Shown: positions 45,179 to 56,545 of the stretch, one piece after another | Numbering within the stretch: the first letter of the stretch is position 1 | Layout of the letters: each line of letters starts with the position of its first letter | DNA from: Cherax quadricarinatus | Taxonomy: Eukaryota > Arthropoda > Malacostraca > Decapoda > Parastacidae | Assembly: GCF_038502225.1 (NCBI RefSeq) | Contig: NC_091368.1 | Location: 21,251,485-21,315,484, forward strand | Length of the DNA stretch: 64,000 bases | Direction: 5' to 3' | The notes under the pieces: model-generated | The model's database searches: none | Told to the model about the DNA's origin: nothing | What the model saw: the letters and a program-made list of their open reading frames with translations, nothing else | Made by a program: the position numbers and the translations under genes

Positions 45179-46805
45179 GATTAGCGATGAAGAAGATATC
45201 AGGAATCTGTAGGTAAAGGCACCTACGGACTAGAGGGGTTAGAAAAGTCAACGTGTGGTGGCATTGGAAGACGTTCAAGTAGCGAAGGAACGGAGCGTTG
45301 CGAAGAATGGGGTTGTGAAGATGGAGGAGAGGGAAGAGAAGGAACAGGAAGTGAATCAGTGTCCATTGAAGGTTTAGTCTCTGCAATATATTCTGAAATG
45401 GCTTCAAGTGTTTCTGAATTCAAAGATGTATGGGAGACCATATTGGAGATAGAAGGAGGAGGGTGAGTAAAGATTGGGACAGTAATGGACTGTACCAAAG
45501 TAGAGGGGGAGGGAAGAGTGTAAGGGACTGGAGATGAAGTGTAGGGGGGGACAGAAGAGGCAGAAACCTGGGAGGTGGCAGAAGAGGGAGAAACTTGGAA
45601 GGGGACGGGGGTGGAAGGCATAGTACGAGGAGGAGGGTGAATCTCCACACTTGTAATAGAGCCAGAGAGAGGGGAAGAACTAGGTACAGAGACTGGAAAG
45701 GTAAAGTGTGGAGGTGGAAGAAGGGAAGGAAGGGGCAAAGAAGAGTTGAGCAATGTAGATTTTTTGGACTTCTGAGTAGAGGGGCGATTGGTATTAGGTG
45801 TCGTACGAGGTCTTGTCGATACTGGGGCTTGTGAGGAAGGACGCGAAGATGTGAGAACAGACTGAGTTGTAGTCGGGACGTCAGAGCCAAGGACAGCAAA
45901 AGGATTAGATGCCGTAGTGGCTATGGGAGGGGTAACAACAGAGGAGGCTGCAGAAGATGGGACCCCAGAAGTGGGGGGATGTTTGGAAACACGAGAATAA
46001 GAAACACGGGGTAGTCTCCCTTGGAGGCGGAGATGAGCAACTGCCATAGCATAAGGGAGACCTTCTGCCTCTTTGAGGCAACGGATTTCACGTTCATTTA
46101 AGTAGACCTGGCAATGGCGGGAGTACAATTAAGGCAAGATGGAGGTTGACTGCAAGATGTATTAGAATGGTCGTCGGCACCACAGACTGGGCATTCGGCC
46201 ATAGATCTGCAATATTTCGCTGGGTGACCAAAACTCCAGCAATTTCTACATTGTTGCGGTGTAGGTATCACCTTTCGAACTTGTAACCGATGTCCCGCGA
46301 CATATACAGAGGACGGGAGTTCTCGGCTGTCAAAAGTTAAACGAGCCACATTGCAAGGGTAACGTCTCCGCCCCTGGGCAGAAGGACATAAGTGTCTACT
46401 TTGAGGATTGGGAGATCCTGGAGTTCCAGCTGTTCAAAAATGTCATTGCCACATGACTGGAAATTCTGTTGGACTATGGTATGGGGCAGAATGACAGTAC
46501 CACTACAAGAGTTGAGAGAAAGATGTTTTTCAATAGTGATAGGAGTAGTATCGATATTCGAAAGGAGAGAAAGATCATGAGCTTGGGTAGCATTCTGGAC
46601 AGTGATGATGTGCGTACCGCTCTTGAGAGCATGAAATGAAATATCTCTGCCAACATGACGCAGGAGCGCTTTGCCAATACTATGGTCAGAAAGATAGGCA
46701 GAAGAAGAAGTCGGTCTTAAAGTAAAGAATTTAGTCCATTGTGTGGTCCGAAACTGAGCGTGGAGAGGGAGTGCTTGACGTGTCGGTCGTTTCCGAGTAG
46801 AATGG

Positions 46806-47144
46806 TGTTGTGATAGAAACACAGGCCTTATCTCTAGGCTTTATTGAACATAGAATCTTCATAGTACTTCTGCAACAACAAAATATAATGACTAGTACAT
46901 CTAATAATGGCTTCTACAGGGATGGTGATGTCTTGCATATGTCAAGAGAAAAGTTATAACTACAGGCCACATATTTAAACTCACCATGTAATCTGCATCG
47001 GTGATAAATGGATAAAGTAGGAGAGAGTCACACACCATATGTTGGTGCCCATGACGCACGCCAAACTGTTGTTGTTGTTAAGGGCCCCTAGAGGTGGTGC
47101 AGTATTATCCTGCTGCTGCTCCCCACAGGACCTGTATCACTACA
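46806..47144 (-). repeat. Gypsy 3' LTR
   Basis: 339 bp, starting tg and ending ca, with the near-inverted ends tgttgtgata and tatcactaca. It differs from the 5' LTR at one base near its end (cctgtatcac here, ccagtatcac there). In sense it contains aataaa about 40 bases before the LTR end, a likely polyadenylation signal. Confidence 0.95.
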
Positions 47145-47160
47145 ATCTCCCCCTTCTAAA
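47145..47160 (-). promoter_or_regulatory. Gypsy polypurine tract
   Basis: On the minus strand the sequence just before the 3' LTR reads agaagggggagat. It is a purine tract at the place where plus-strand DNA synthesis is primed in LTR elements, only a few bases after the ORF stop. Confidence 0.85.
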
Positions 47161-47163
47161 ATA

Positions 47164-50100
47164 TTAGAGACAGTAATCTCCCAAACTGTTAGGTGGGCGA
47201 CATACACGTCCCGACCTTCGTAGCCCTTGAGCCTCTTCACCAGGTTCGATATTTTCCAGCGGGGTTTGATTAACTGCTGGAGCAGAATCCTCTATTTCCA
47301 TAGGGGTAGTCTCAAGGGGCTTTCCAGGAGAAAACGAAGCATCTTTCACATCTATTGGTGTATCTTGAGATTCCACACTAATAGGGATTTCAACTGGGGC
47401 TAAATGTCTTGTAGATACTGTAGTCTCTTCACCATTTTGGTAGCGAATGTGGGCGTAATGTGGATTAGCTTGCAGGAGCTCTACCTCTTCCACTAAAGGA
47501 TCCGTCTTGTTCATCCTACGGTGACTCTTCAGGAGAACGGGTCCAGGATGACATAACCAAGTGGGCACGGAGGCTCCCGTAGAGGAACGACGTGAATAGT
47601 TGAGGAGTCTTTCATGAGGGGTTGCATTAGTAGCTGTGCACAGCAGTGATCTAATAGAGTGAAGAGCATCAGGTAGGACAGTTTGCCAGTGTTGAACAGG
47701 TAGATTGCGCGACTTTAATGTCATTGTAACTGCCTTCCATATAGCACCATTGAACCGCTCCACTTGACCATTGCCTTGAGGGTTGTAGCTTGTTGTTCTG
47801 CTGCAGGCAATACCTTTGCTAGCCAAAAACTCCTGAAGTTCGTTACTCATGAACGAGGATCCCCTGTCTGAATGGATATAAGCTGGCATACCAAAAATAG
47901 AGAACAACTGTGAAAGACAACTAATAACAGTTGAAGCAGCCATATTTGCACAGGGGAATACAAAGGGAAACCTTGAATATTCATCTACTATGTTAAGGAA
48001 ATACCTATTCTGATTTGTGCTTGGTAGAGGTCCTTTGAAATCTATATTCAATCTTTCGAAAGGCTGGGTGGATTTTATGAGATGAGTCTTCTCTGGCTGA
48101 TGAAAGTTTGGCTTGCACTCTGCACATACTCTGCATGCTCTGATCACTTGTCGCACATCTTCCACTGAGTAGGGCATGTTCTTTGATTTGACAAAATGGT
48201 ACAGGCGTGTAACTCCTGGGTGACACAAAGCCTTGTGGAGAGCTGAGAGTGATTGCAAATCATGACATGCTGCTCCACAGTGGGACCTAGAGAATGCATC
48301 AGGTGAGATGTTCTCTTGACCCGGTCGGTACAGAATATCAAAGTCATAACACGATAGTTCCATCCTCCAGCGTAATATCTTGTCATTCTTTATCCTACTT
48401 TTGTGCCTCTTGTCGAACATATACATCACGGACCGTTGGTCAGTCCTTATGGTGAAATGTCTACCAGTTAAATAATGCCTCCAGTGGCGAACTGCTTCTA
48501 TGATGGCCTGGGCTTCCTTTTCTACAGCAGCATAACATTTCTCTGATCCTTGAAAAGTTCTCGAAAAGAAGGCTACTGGTCGTCCTGCCTGAGATAAGAC
48601 TGCAGCAATGGCAATGTCAGATGCATCCGTTTCCACTTCGAATGGTAGGGACTCATCAATGGCTTGAACTACTGAGTTTTCAATGTCCTGTTTGAGAGTA
48701 TGGAAAGCGGCTTCTGCTTCCTTTGTCACAGGAAATGTGGTAGCACTCAATGGGCGGACTTTACTTGAATAGTTGTAGATCCATTGTGAGTAATAAGCAA
48801 AGAGACCAAGAGTTCTTCGGAGTGACTTTTTGTCTTGAGGCATTGGAAGTTCCCGTAGAGGTCGTAGTCGTTCAGGGTCTGGGAATATTGAACCTCCTTC
48901 CACTACATAACCAAGGATGCTAAGCCTTTTAGTTGAAAAAGTGCACTTTTCCTCATTGTAACTGATATTTTTCTTCTTGGCGGCTTCCAAAAACTTATCA
49001 AGGTTTCCATCATGTTCCTCCTGGGTCTTGCCACAAATGGTAACATTATCTAAATACGCGTAAGTTCCCATGAGTTGCTCTTCCTGAATGAGTGAATCCA
49101 TAATTCGTTGGAAGCAGGCTACCCCATTGGTGACTCCAAAAGGGACTCTGGTAAACTGATACAGGCCATCACTAGCCTGAAACGCTGTGTATGGTTTATC
49201 TTCATTCCTTATAGGGACTTGATGATAGGCACTCTGCAGATCAATTGTGCTAAACACGTAGTACTGAGCAATTTTGTTCACTGTATCGTCAATTCGAGGT
49301 AGAGGGTACCCATCAAGAAGTGTAAATTTGTTGATTGTCTCAGAGTAATCGATAGCCAGTCTCCGTTTCCTATAACCATCTTTAACAACAACAACCTGAG
49401 CACGCCAAGGGGAATCACTCGGTTCTATAATACCCTCCTTCAGCAGCCTCTGAGTTTCTTTCTCAATGAACATCCGATCCTCATAAGAATAGCGGCGTGA
49501 CTTAGCTGATATAGGATGGCAATCCGCGGTAAGATTTGCAAACAGCTTTGGTGGGTCTACCCTTAAAGTGCTAAGTCCACAGACAACAAGAGGAGGCAGT
49601 TCACCTCCATATGTTAAGGTGACACTACCATGCAGCTTCTGAAAGTCCTGACCAAGGATAACATCAGAGCACAGTTGTGGCAGAATAGCTAAATGTACAT
49701 CTTGATAATCCTTTCCATTAACTCTGAGATTTACCTTACAAAACCCTAAGGTCTGAATAGAGAGAGATGTTGATGCCATGGAAACGGTACCTGATGAGTG
49801 ATGTAGAGTCAAGGAGAGCCGTTTAACTAAGTCAAGGTTGATGAAACTCTCTGAGCTGCTACTATCAATAAGACCATCTACTTCTGTTCCTTTGATGAAT
49901 ACTTTCACAACTGCCTTTGACAGTGGATTTGGAGTAGCCGCAGAAGTCACTGTTGCTAGAGTCGCATGATCACTGGAATGTGTGGAGGCACTAGCTCTTG
50001 TTGATGCATTAGCACGACATACTTTAGCAAAGTGACCTTTCTTGTGGCATTTATGGCACATTGCTTCACGAGCAGGACACTTTGGACGTGGATGTCTTGA

Positions 50101-50751
50101 AAAACCACAAAAGAAACACACCGTACCTGCTGCTGCTGTCACTGAGGCAGGTTCCCCAGTAACTTCATTGCAAGAGTCTTGGTCAGGAATTGCAGCACTT
50201 ACCACTCGAGAAGGCTGAGTGGTACTGTATACTTCAGAATTCTTCTGGGCTGAATCGTGAGCTCTTGCCTGGTCAAAGGCAGCGGCTAAGTCGAGAGTTT
50301 TATTCTCCAATAAACGCTGCCTTATTATTGGTGATTGCAGGCCACTGATAAAAGCATCCCTGATGGACTCTTCACAATACTGAGCAGCTGTCACTGCTTG
50401 GAAGTGACAGTCCTTACCTAAAATTTTCAGTGCTTGAAAGTATTCCTCTAAGGACTCATCAATTTGCTGGCGGCGAGTTGCAAGGCGATAGCGTGCAAAG
50501 ATTTCATTTGTAGGTTTAATATACTGAGACTTGAGGGTTTTGATAGCATCTTCGTAGGTATTACACTCAGAAATAGCCTCATATATCTTAGGTGACACAA
50601 AATTGATGAGCAGACTTAGTTTATCTAGATCTTCTTTAGGAAGGGCTCCCAAGAAGTTTTCGAAAGTCTTAAACCAGTGCTTCCATTCCTGAGCAGCCGT
50701 TGATAAGCTGGGGTCACAGTCTAGCCTCTCATGTTTCAGTAAACGCTCCAT
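47164..50751 (-). CDS. Gypsy gag-pol polyprotein, single intact ORF
   Basis: 1195 residues. Gag spans about 1-200, with two CCHC knuckles (C212-C215-H220-C225; C232-C235-H240-C245). The protease block reads [11 protein letters not shown] (D296): the expected D-S/T-G triad is D-S-S, from ggc to agc. RT (about 410-620) has the first Asp in [11 protein letters not shown] (D504) and the active site YLDN (566-569) in place of YxDD. RNase H has D709, E746 and D771. Integrase has the H839/H844/C873/C876 finger and a DD35E core (D904, D962, E998). The C-terminal tail is acidic. The ORF is complete, but protease activity is doubtful. YLDN may be normal for this lineage. Confidence 0.93.
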   Translation of the reverse strand: MERLLKHERLDCDPSLSTAAQEWKHWFKTFENFLGALPKEDLDKLSLLINFVSPKIYEAISECNTYEDAIKTLKSQYIKPTNEIFARYRLATRRQQIDESLEEYFQALKILGKDCHFQAVTAAQYCEESIRDAFISGLQSPIIRQRLLENKTLDLAAAFDQARAHDSAQKNSEVYSTTQPSRVVSAAIPDQDSCNEVTGEPASVTAAAGTVCFFCGFSRHPRPKCPAREAMCHKCHKKGHFAKVCRANASTRASASTHSSDHATLATVTSAATPNPLSKAVVKVFIKGTEVDGLIDSSSSESFINLDLVKRLSLTLHHSSGTVSMASTSLSIQTLGFCKVNLRVNGKDYQDVHLAILPQLCSDVILGQDFQKLHGSVTLTYGGELPPLVVCGLSTLRVDPPKLFANLTADCHPISAKSRRYSYEDRMFIEKETQRLLKEGIIEPSDSPWRAQVVVVKDGYRKRRLAIDYSETINKFTLLDGYPLPRIDDTVNKIAQYYVFSTIDLQSAYHQVPIRNEDKPYTAFQASDGLYQFTRVPFGVTNGVACFQRIMDSLIQEEQLMGTYAYLDNVTICGKTQEEHDGNLDKFLEAAKKKNISYNEEKCTFSTKRLSILGYVVEGGSIFPDPERLRPLRELPMPQDKKSLRRTLGLFAYYSQWIYNYSSKVRPLSATTFPVTKEAEAAFHTLKQDIENSVVQAIDESLPFEVETDASDIAIAAVLSQAGRPVAFFSRTFQGSEKCYAAVEKEAQAIIEAVRHWRHYLTGRHFTIRTDQRSVMYMFDKRHKSRIKNDKILRWRMELSCYDFDILYRPGQENISPDAFSRSHCGAACHDLQSLSALHKALCHPGVTRLYHFVKSKNMPYSVEDVRQVIRACRVCAECKPNFHQPEKTHLIKSTQPFERLNIDFKGPLPSTNQNRYFLNIVDEYSRFPFVFPCANMAASTVISCLSQLFSIFGMPAYIHSDRGSSFMSNELQEFLASKGIACSRTTSYNPQGNGQVERFNGAIWKAVTMTLKSRNLPVQHWQTVLPDALHSIRSLLCTATNATPHERLLNYSRRSSTGASVPTWLCHPGPVLLKSHRRMNKTDPLVEEVELLQANPHYAHIRYQNGEETTVSTRHLAPVEIPISVESQDTPIDVKDASFSPGKPLETTPMEIEDSAPAVNQTPLENIEPGEEAQGLRRSGRVCRPPNSLGDYCL

Positions 50752-50794
50752 GTTGTGATGTAGTCTAGCGCAGGATCACCACCAGGTAGCCCAG

Positions 50795-50865
50795 GATTCT
50801 ATGTTCAATAAATTGTTGTGATAGAAACACAGGCCTTATCTCTAGGCTTTATTGAACATAGAATC
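50795..50865 (-). promoter_or_regulatory. 18-bp inverted repeat across Gypsy 5' LTR/leader junction
   Basis: The word gattctatgttcaataaa (50795-50812) lies in the leader, and its exact reverse complement (50848-50865) lies in the LTR, 35 bases away. The leader arm sits one base from the LTR end, where a primer-binding site belongs. The RNA could fold back on itself here. Self-priming is known in some Ty3/Gypsy elements; a tRNA primer is the alternative. Confidence 0.75.
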
Positions 50866-51152
50866 TTCATAGTACTTCTGCAACAACAAAATATAATGAC
50901 TAGTACATCTAATAATGGCTTCTACAGGGATGGTGATGTCTTGCATATGTCAAGAGAAAAGTTATAACTACAGGCCACATATTTAAACTCACCATGTAAT
51001 CTGCATCGGTGATAAATGGATAAAGTAGGAGAGAGTCACACACCATATGTTGGTGCCCATGACGCACGCCAAACTGTTGTTGTTGTTAAGGGCCCCTAGA
51101 GGTGGTGCAGTATTATCCTGCTGCTGCTCCCCACAGGACCAGTATCACTACA
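50814..51152 (-). repeat. Gypsy 5' LTR
   Basis: 339 bp, matching the 3' LTR except for one base near 51141. As the element lies on the minus strand, this right-hand copy is the 5' LTR. The aatgg target duplication follows at 51153-51157. Confidence 0.95.
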
Positions 51153-52665
51153 AATGGGAAGGTAACGAAGGAGCATCATCAGTAGATTGACGTTGGCGTT
51201 TAGGAGTAGGACCGGAGTTGGTCTGGCGTGAAATGTGTGGGCGATTCGAAAATTGCCGTACCGTAGAGGGAGAAGCCGGAAGCATAGTCAAAGGAGAGCG
51301 GAGTTCAGACAAATCGAAGGAGTCAGTCGAAGCCCCGGTACCTGAAGCGGGTGAGGAAACAGCACCAGCAAGAGGTACAGGGGCATCAGGAGTGTCCGAA
51401 GAGTGGTCTAAACACAAGGCAGGGTCAGAATGGGGTGCGGTATCAAGAAGGGGCCCGGGGGTAGTGGGTTCATGGACTAGGGCTGCCATGGTTAGGTTAC
51501 TCCTTTGCTTTTTGTTTTTAAGAAAAAAAAGAAAGAAAAGAAAATATAAATAAAAAAAAGAATAAAAAAAGGGGGGAGCGGGGAGGAATAGTTCCCAGGA
51601 GGAATGAAAGGGCCGGAAATCTCCCTCCGCACCCAAGAAGACCTCAACACCGCTAGTAGCGCAGATGCAGCATGGAACCCGTGCCATACCCTACCCTTCA
51701 TGCCAGTAAACCAGCAATCCGGGATAGCAACCTCACATCTGCCGAGCTACCTCGGTGGACAAAAGAGAGGGCGGCCGGATATCCGCCACAAAGCATACCT
51801 CCTTCGGCCACCACCCCCGGAATCCGAAAGGTGGCTTCCAGAGATACACCCGTCACCCAAAAGACACCCAAAGCTACTCCGGGATACCGGAGAGGGATCG
51901 GGACATCCCCAGGCAATCCAGATTCCACGGCAAACTACGCCACCGCCAAGAACCTCAATGGAATGGGATGGACCCCGGTGTCCTTTCCCCTACCTAGGAA
52001 CTAGCGTGCCTGTGGGAGAAAACCCGAAGGCCAAAAAGAGGAAGGGCAAAAGGGAGGGGTGAGGAGGAGGAGGAGGAATGGAAAAAGGGGAGGATGGGAT
52101 AGGGGAGGGGAGAATGGGGGGTAATTAGGTTCGGTCTGAGGAAGAAGAGCGACAGGGCTAATTCCTCAGACCAAGAGCCTCTTCACCACGCCAAGGAGCC
52201 CCCCTTGAAGAGGATGCATGCTGGGAGGCAGTTGAACAGTCTCGGGCCCCTGACACTTATTCTAGCGCTAGTTGGGGGGATGTTGCATCGTCTGCCAAGC
52301 CTTTTGCTTTCGTTGTGAGTGATTTTCGTGTGCAAGTTTGGTACTAGTTCCTCTAGGATTTTCCAGGTGTATATAATCGTGTATCTCTCCCGCCTGCATT
52401 CCAGGGAGTACAGGTTCAGGAACCTCAAGTGCTCCCAGTAATTTAAGTGTTTTTTCTCTGTTATGCGCGCCGTGAAGGTTCTCTGTACATTTTCTAGGTC
52501 AGCAATTTCACCTGCCTTGAAAGGTGCTGTTAGTGTGCAGCAATATTCCAGCCTAGATAGAACAAGTGACCTGAAGAGTGTCATCATGGGCTTGGCATCC
52601 CTAGTTTTGAAGGTTCTCATTATCCATCCTGTCATTTTTCTAGCAGATGCGATTGATACAATGTT

Positions 52666-55600
52666 ACCTGGAGTTTACCTGGAGAGAGTTCCGGGGTTCA
52701 ACGCCCCCGCAGCCCGGTCTGTGACCAGGCCTCCTGGTGGATCAGAGCCTGATCAACCAGGCTGTTGCTGCTGGCTGCACGCAAACCAATGTACGAGCCA
52801 CAGCCCGGCTGATCAGGAACTGACTTTAGGTGCTTGTCCAGTGCCAGCTTGAAGACTGCCAGGGGTCTGTTGGTAATCCCCCTTATGTGTGCTGGGAGGC
52901 AGTTGAACAGTCTCGGGCCCCTGACACTTATTGTATGGTCTCTTAACGTGCTAGTGACAGCCCTGCTTTTCATTGGGGGGATGGTGCATCGTCTGCCAAG
53001 TCTTTCGCTTTCATAGTGAGTGATTTTCGTGTCCAAGTTCGGTACTAGTCCCTCTAGGAATTTCCAGGTGTATATAATCATGTATCTCTCCCTCCTGCAT
53101 TCCAGGGAATACAGCTTTAGGAACCTCAAGCGCTCCCAATAATTGAGGTGTTTTATCTCCGTTATGCGCACCGTGAAAGTTCTCTGTACATTTTCTAGGT
53201 CGGCAATTTCACCTGCTTTGAAAGGTGCTGTTAGTGTGCAGCAATATTCCAGCCTAGATAGAACAAGTGACATGAAGAGTGTCATCATGGGCTTGGCCTC
53301 CCTAGTTTTGAAGGTTCTCATTATCCATCCTGTCATTTTTCTAGCAGATGCGATTGATACAATGTTATGGTCCTTGAAGGTGAGATCCTCCGACATGATC
53401 ACTCCCAGGTCTTTGACGTTGGTGTTTCGCTCTATTTTGTGGCCAGAATTTGTTTTGTACTCTGATGAAGATTTAATTTCCTCATGTTTACCATATCTGA
53501 GTAATTGAAATTTCTCATCGTTGAACTTCATATTGTTTTCTGCAGCCCACTGAAAGATTTGGTTGATGTCCGCCTGGAGCTTTGCAGTGTCTGCAATGAA
53601 AGACACTGTCATGCAGATTCGGGTGTCATCTGCAAAGGAAGACACAGTGCTGTGGCTGACATCCTTGTCTATGTCGGATATGAGGATGAGGAACAAGATG
53701 GGAGCGAGTACTGTGCCTTGTGGGACAGAGCTTTTCACCGTAGCTGCCTCGGACTTTACTCTGTTGACGACTACTCTCTGTGTTCTGTTAGTGAGGAAAT
53801 TATAGATCCATCGACCGACTTTTCCTGTTATTCCTTTAGCACGCATTTTGTGCGCTATTACGCCATGGTCACACTTGTCGAAGGCTTTTGCAAAGTCTGT
53901 ATATATTACATCTACATTCTTTTTGTCTTCTAGTGCATTTAGGACCTTGTCGTAGTGATCCAATAGTTGAGACAGACAGGAGCGACCTGTTCTAAACCCA
54001 TGTTGCCCTGGGTTGTGTAACTGATGGGTTTCTAGATGGGTGGTGATCTTGCTTCTTAGGACCCTTTCAAAGATTTTTATGATATGGGATGTTAGTGCTA
54101 TTGGTCTGTAGTTCTTTGCTGTTGCTTTACTGCCCCCTTTGTGGAGTGGGGCTATGTCTGTTGTTTTTAGTAACTGTGGGACGACCCCCGTGTCCATGCT
54201 CCCTCTCCATAGGATGGAAAAGGCTCGTGATAGGAGCTTCTTGCAGTTCTTGATGAACACAGAGTTCCATGAGTCTGGCCCTGGGGCAGAGTGCATGGGC
54301 ATGTCATTTATCGCCTGTTCGAAGTCATTTGGCGTCAGGATAACATCGGATAGGCTTGTGTTAATCAAATTTTGTGGCTCTCTCATAAAAAATTCATTTT
54401 GATCTTCGACTCTCAGTCTGGTTAGCGGCTTGCTAAAAACTGAGTCATATTGGGACTTGAGTAGCTCACTCATTTCCTTGCTGTCATCTATGTAGGACCC
54501 ATCTTGTTTAAGTAGGGGCCCAATACTGGACGTTGTTCTCGATTTTGATTTGGCATAGGAGAAGAAATACTTTGGGTTTCTTTCGATTTCATTTATGGCT
54601 TTTAGTTGTTCCCGCGATTCCTGACTCCTAAAGGATTCTTTTAGCTTAAGTTCGATGCTTGCTATTTCTCTGACCAGTGTCTCCCTACGCATTTCAGATA
54701 TATTGACCTCTTTTAGCCGCTCTGTTATTCTTTTCCGTCGCCTGTAAAGGGAGCGCCTGTCTCTTTCTATTTTACATCTACTCCTCCCTTTTCTTAGAGG
54801 AATAAGCCTTGTGCATACATCGAGTGCCACCGAGTTAATCTGTTCTAGGCATAAGTTGGGGTCTGTGTTGCTTAGTATATCTTCCCAGCTTATATCGGTT
54901 AGGACTTGGTTTACTTGGTCCCACTTTATGTTTTTGTTATTGAAGTTGAATTTTGTGAATGCTCCCTCGTGACTAATCTCATTATGTCAGTCTGGGGCTC
55001 TGCGCATACATGACTGAACCTCAATTATGTTGTGATCTGAGTATATTGTTTTTGATATGGTGACATTTCTTATCAGATCATCATTGTTAGTGAAGATGAG
55101 GTCTAGTGTATTCTCCAGTCTAGTAGGCTCTATTATTTGCTGGTTTAAATTGAATTTTGTGCAGAGATTTAAAAGCTCGCGTGAGTGTGAGTTTTCATCA
55201 GAGCTGCCTCCTGGTGTTATTACTGCAACAATATTATTTGCTATTTTCCTCCATTTTAGGTGCCTTAAGTTGAAATCCCCCAGGAGCAAGATGTTTTGTG
55301 CAGGAGCTGGAAGATTTTCCAGACAGTGGTCAATTTTTAACAGCTGTTCCTGGAATTGCTGGGATGTTGCATCCAGAGGCATGTAGACTACCACAATGAC
55401 TAGGTTTTGGTTCTCGACCTTTACTGCTAAAACTTCCACTACATCATTTGAGGCATTTAGCAGTTCTGTGCAAACAAGTGACTCTGCAATGTACAGGCCA
55501 ACCCCCTTCCCCTTTTGCCTGTTCACTCTGTCACATCTGTATAGGTTGTAACCTGGGATCCATATTTCGTTGTCCAAGTGATCCTTTATGTGGGTCTCAG

Positions 55601-55735
55601 TGAAAGCCGCGAACATTACCTTTGCCTCTGCAAGCAGTCCACGGATGAAAGGTATTTTGTTGTTTGTTGCTGGCTTTAGACCCTGTATATTTGCCAAGAA
55701 GAATGTTATCGGACTGGTGGTATTGTTGGTACTGA
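52666..55735 (-). mobile_element. PHD-LINE copy P6, 5'-truncated, inserted in P4
   Basis: The 3' terminus acctggagtttacctggag adjoins P4 sequence 'gatacaatgtt' at 52665. The 5' end breaks off just before the endonuclease (ttggtactg) at 55735, where P4 resumes with 'ggtccttgaaggtgag'. One family member has thus inserted into another of the same orientation. No long target duplication is seen. Confidence 0.88.
52698..55697 (-). pseudogene. PHD-LINE endonuclease-RT of P6, one nonsense codon
   Basis: The frame covers the endonuclease (54987-55697: FTETHIKDHLDNEIW, LLLGDFNLRHL, SDHN) and the rest (52698-54830: SAPGPDSW, YTDFAKAFDK, FADDTRICM). Both lie in the same frame. They are separated by a single TGA at 54987-54989, where P5 has Arg in APDRQNE. 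Apart from this codon and the missing zinc-finger N-terminus the copy is open, which implies a fairly recent insertion. Confidence 0.9.
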
Positions 55736-56441
55736 AGGTCCTTGAAGGTGAGATCCTCCGACATGATCACTCCCAGGTCTTTGACGTTGGTTTTTCGCTC
55801 TATTTTGTGGCCAGAACTTGTTTTATACTCGGATGAAGTTTTAATTTTCTCATGTTTACCATATTGGAGTAATTGAAATTTCTCATCGTTGAACTTCATA
55901 TTGTTTTCTGCAGACCATTGAAAGATTTGGTTGATGTCCGCCTGGAGCCTTGCAGTGTCTGCAATGGAAGACACTGTCATGCTGATTCGGGTGTCATGTG
56001 CAAAGGAAGACACGGTGCTGTGGCTGACATCCTTGTCTATGTCAGATATGAGGATGAGAAACAAGATGGGAGCGAGTACTGTGCCTTGTGGAACAGAGCT
56101 TTTCACCGTAGCTGCCTCAGACTTTACTTTGTTGGCTACTACTCTTTTTGCTTTGTTTGTGAGGAAATTATAGATCCATCTACCAACTGTTTTTCCTGTT
56201 ATTCCTTTAGCAAGCATTTTGTGCGCTATTATGCCATGGTCACACTTTTCGAAGGCTTTTGCAAAGTCTGTATATATTACATCTGCATTCTTTTTGTCTT
56301 CTAGTGCATCTAGGACCTTGTCTTAGTGATCCAGTAGTTGGGACAGACAGGAGTGACCTGCTCTAAACCCATGTTGCCCTGGGGTATTTAATTGATGGGT
56401 ATCTAGATTGGTGGCAATCTTGCTTCTTAGGACCCCTGGAC

Positions 56442-56545
56442 CACTGGACTTTATCAAGTCACCGACACATTGGAAAAATAAACACATCAACAGTGTAATG
56501 TGATTCTTTATTGACAACGTTTTGCCCACACTGTGAGCTTTATCA
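56442..56545 (-). mobile_element. Penelope-type terminal fragment
   Basis: The stretch 'tgattctttattgacaacg' followed by ttttgcccacactgtgagctttatcaag has the same plan as the arms at 34601-35100: tttattga.. aacgtt.. cc acac.. gctt.atca. It is joined to PHD-LINE P4 on the left and to CR1 C3 on the right. Terminal fragment only. Confidence 0.55.

Larger units (their letters stand above)
46806..51152 (-). mobile_element. Ty3/Gypsy LTR retrotransposon, complete and young
   Basis: The 4347-bp element lies on the minus strand in ORF1 of I2. A 5-bp duplication, aatgg, flanks it at 46801-46805 and 51153-51157, and joining the flanks restores the I-type ORF1 sequence. The two 339-bp LTRs differ at one position by eye. 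A leader, a single gag-pol ORF and a purine tract before the 3' LTR are all present. No env-like ORF is seen. The order protease, RT, RNase H, integrase places it in Ty3/Gypsy. Confidence 0.96.
45223..51489 (-). pseudogene. I-type ORF1 of I2, split by the Gypsy element
   Basis: The start (ATG at 51489-51487, aaccATGG context) and N-terminus lie at 51153-51489. The Gypsy element occupies 46806-51152, and the protein continues at 46805. Against I1 there is a one-base loss near 46380 (in ttcctgccc). There is also a 19-base loss near 46130 within the third zinc knuckle. The first two knuckles remain (CRNCWSFGHPAKYC, CPVCGADDHSNTSC). The Pro/Ser-rich tail is open in 45223-46128 and keeps the frame that I1 lost near 22365. 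Confidence 0.88.
35834..52213 (-). mobile_element. I-type LINE copy I2, interrupted by P5 and a Gypsy element
   Basis: The element is flanked by the perfect 13-bp duplication atgcatgctggga (35821-35833 and 52214-52226). Minus-strand pieces are 35834-37171, 42611-46805 and 51153-52213. Subtracting the inserts leaves about 6.6 kb, the same as I1. The 3' end has the (TTA)n-type tract at 35834-35856. The 5' end matches I1 (cctcttcaaggggggctcct in sense). Both ORFs are damaged. Confidence 0.93.
35602..56441 (-). mobile_element. PHD-LINE copy P4, host of nested insertions
   Basis: Pieces on the minus strand are 35602-35833, 52214-52665 and 55736-56441. They join as 3' end, C-terminal domain, then RT. 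I2 interrupts it at 35834-52213 (13-bp duplication atgcatgctggga on both sides). P6 interrupts it at 52666-55735. It is 5'-truncated at about 56441, where Penelope-type sequence follows. Coding pieces are frameshifted: 52183-52635 for the thumb and C-terminal domain, and 55597-56217 for the palm. The palm segment has SSFAHDTRISMTV, a changed FADD box. Confidence 0.88.

Noticed and set aside
47164..50751. Env gene or retrovirus rather than a Gypsy retrotransposon
   Set aside because: There is no ORF between the integrase end and the 3' LTR; the stop lies about 20 bases from the LTR.
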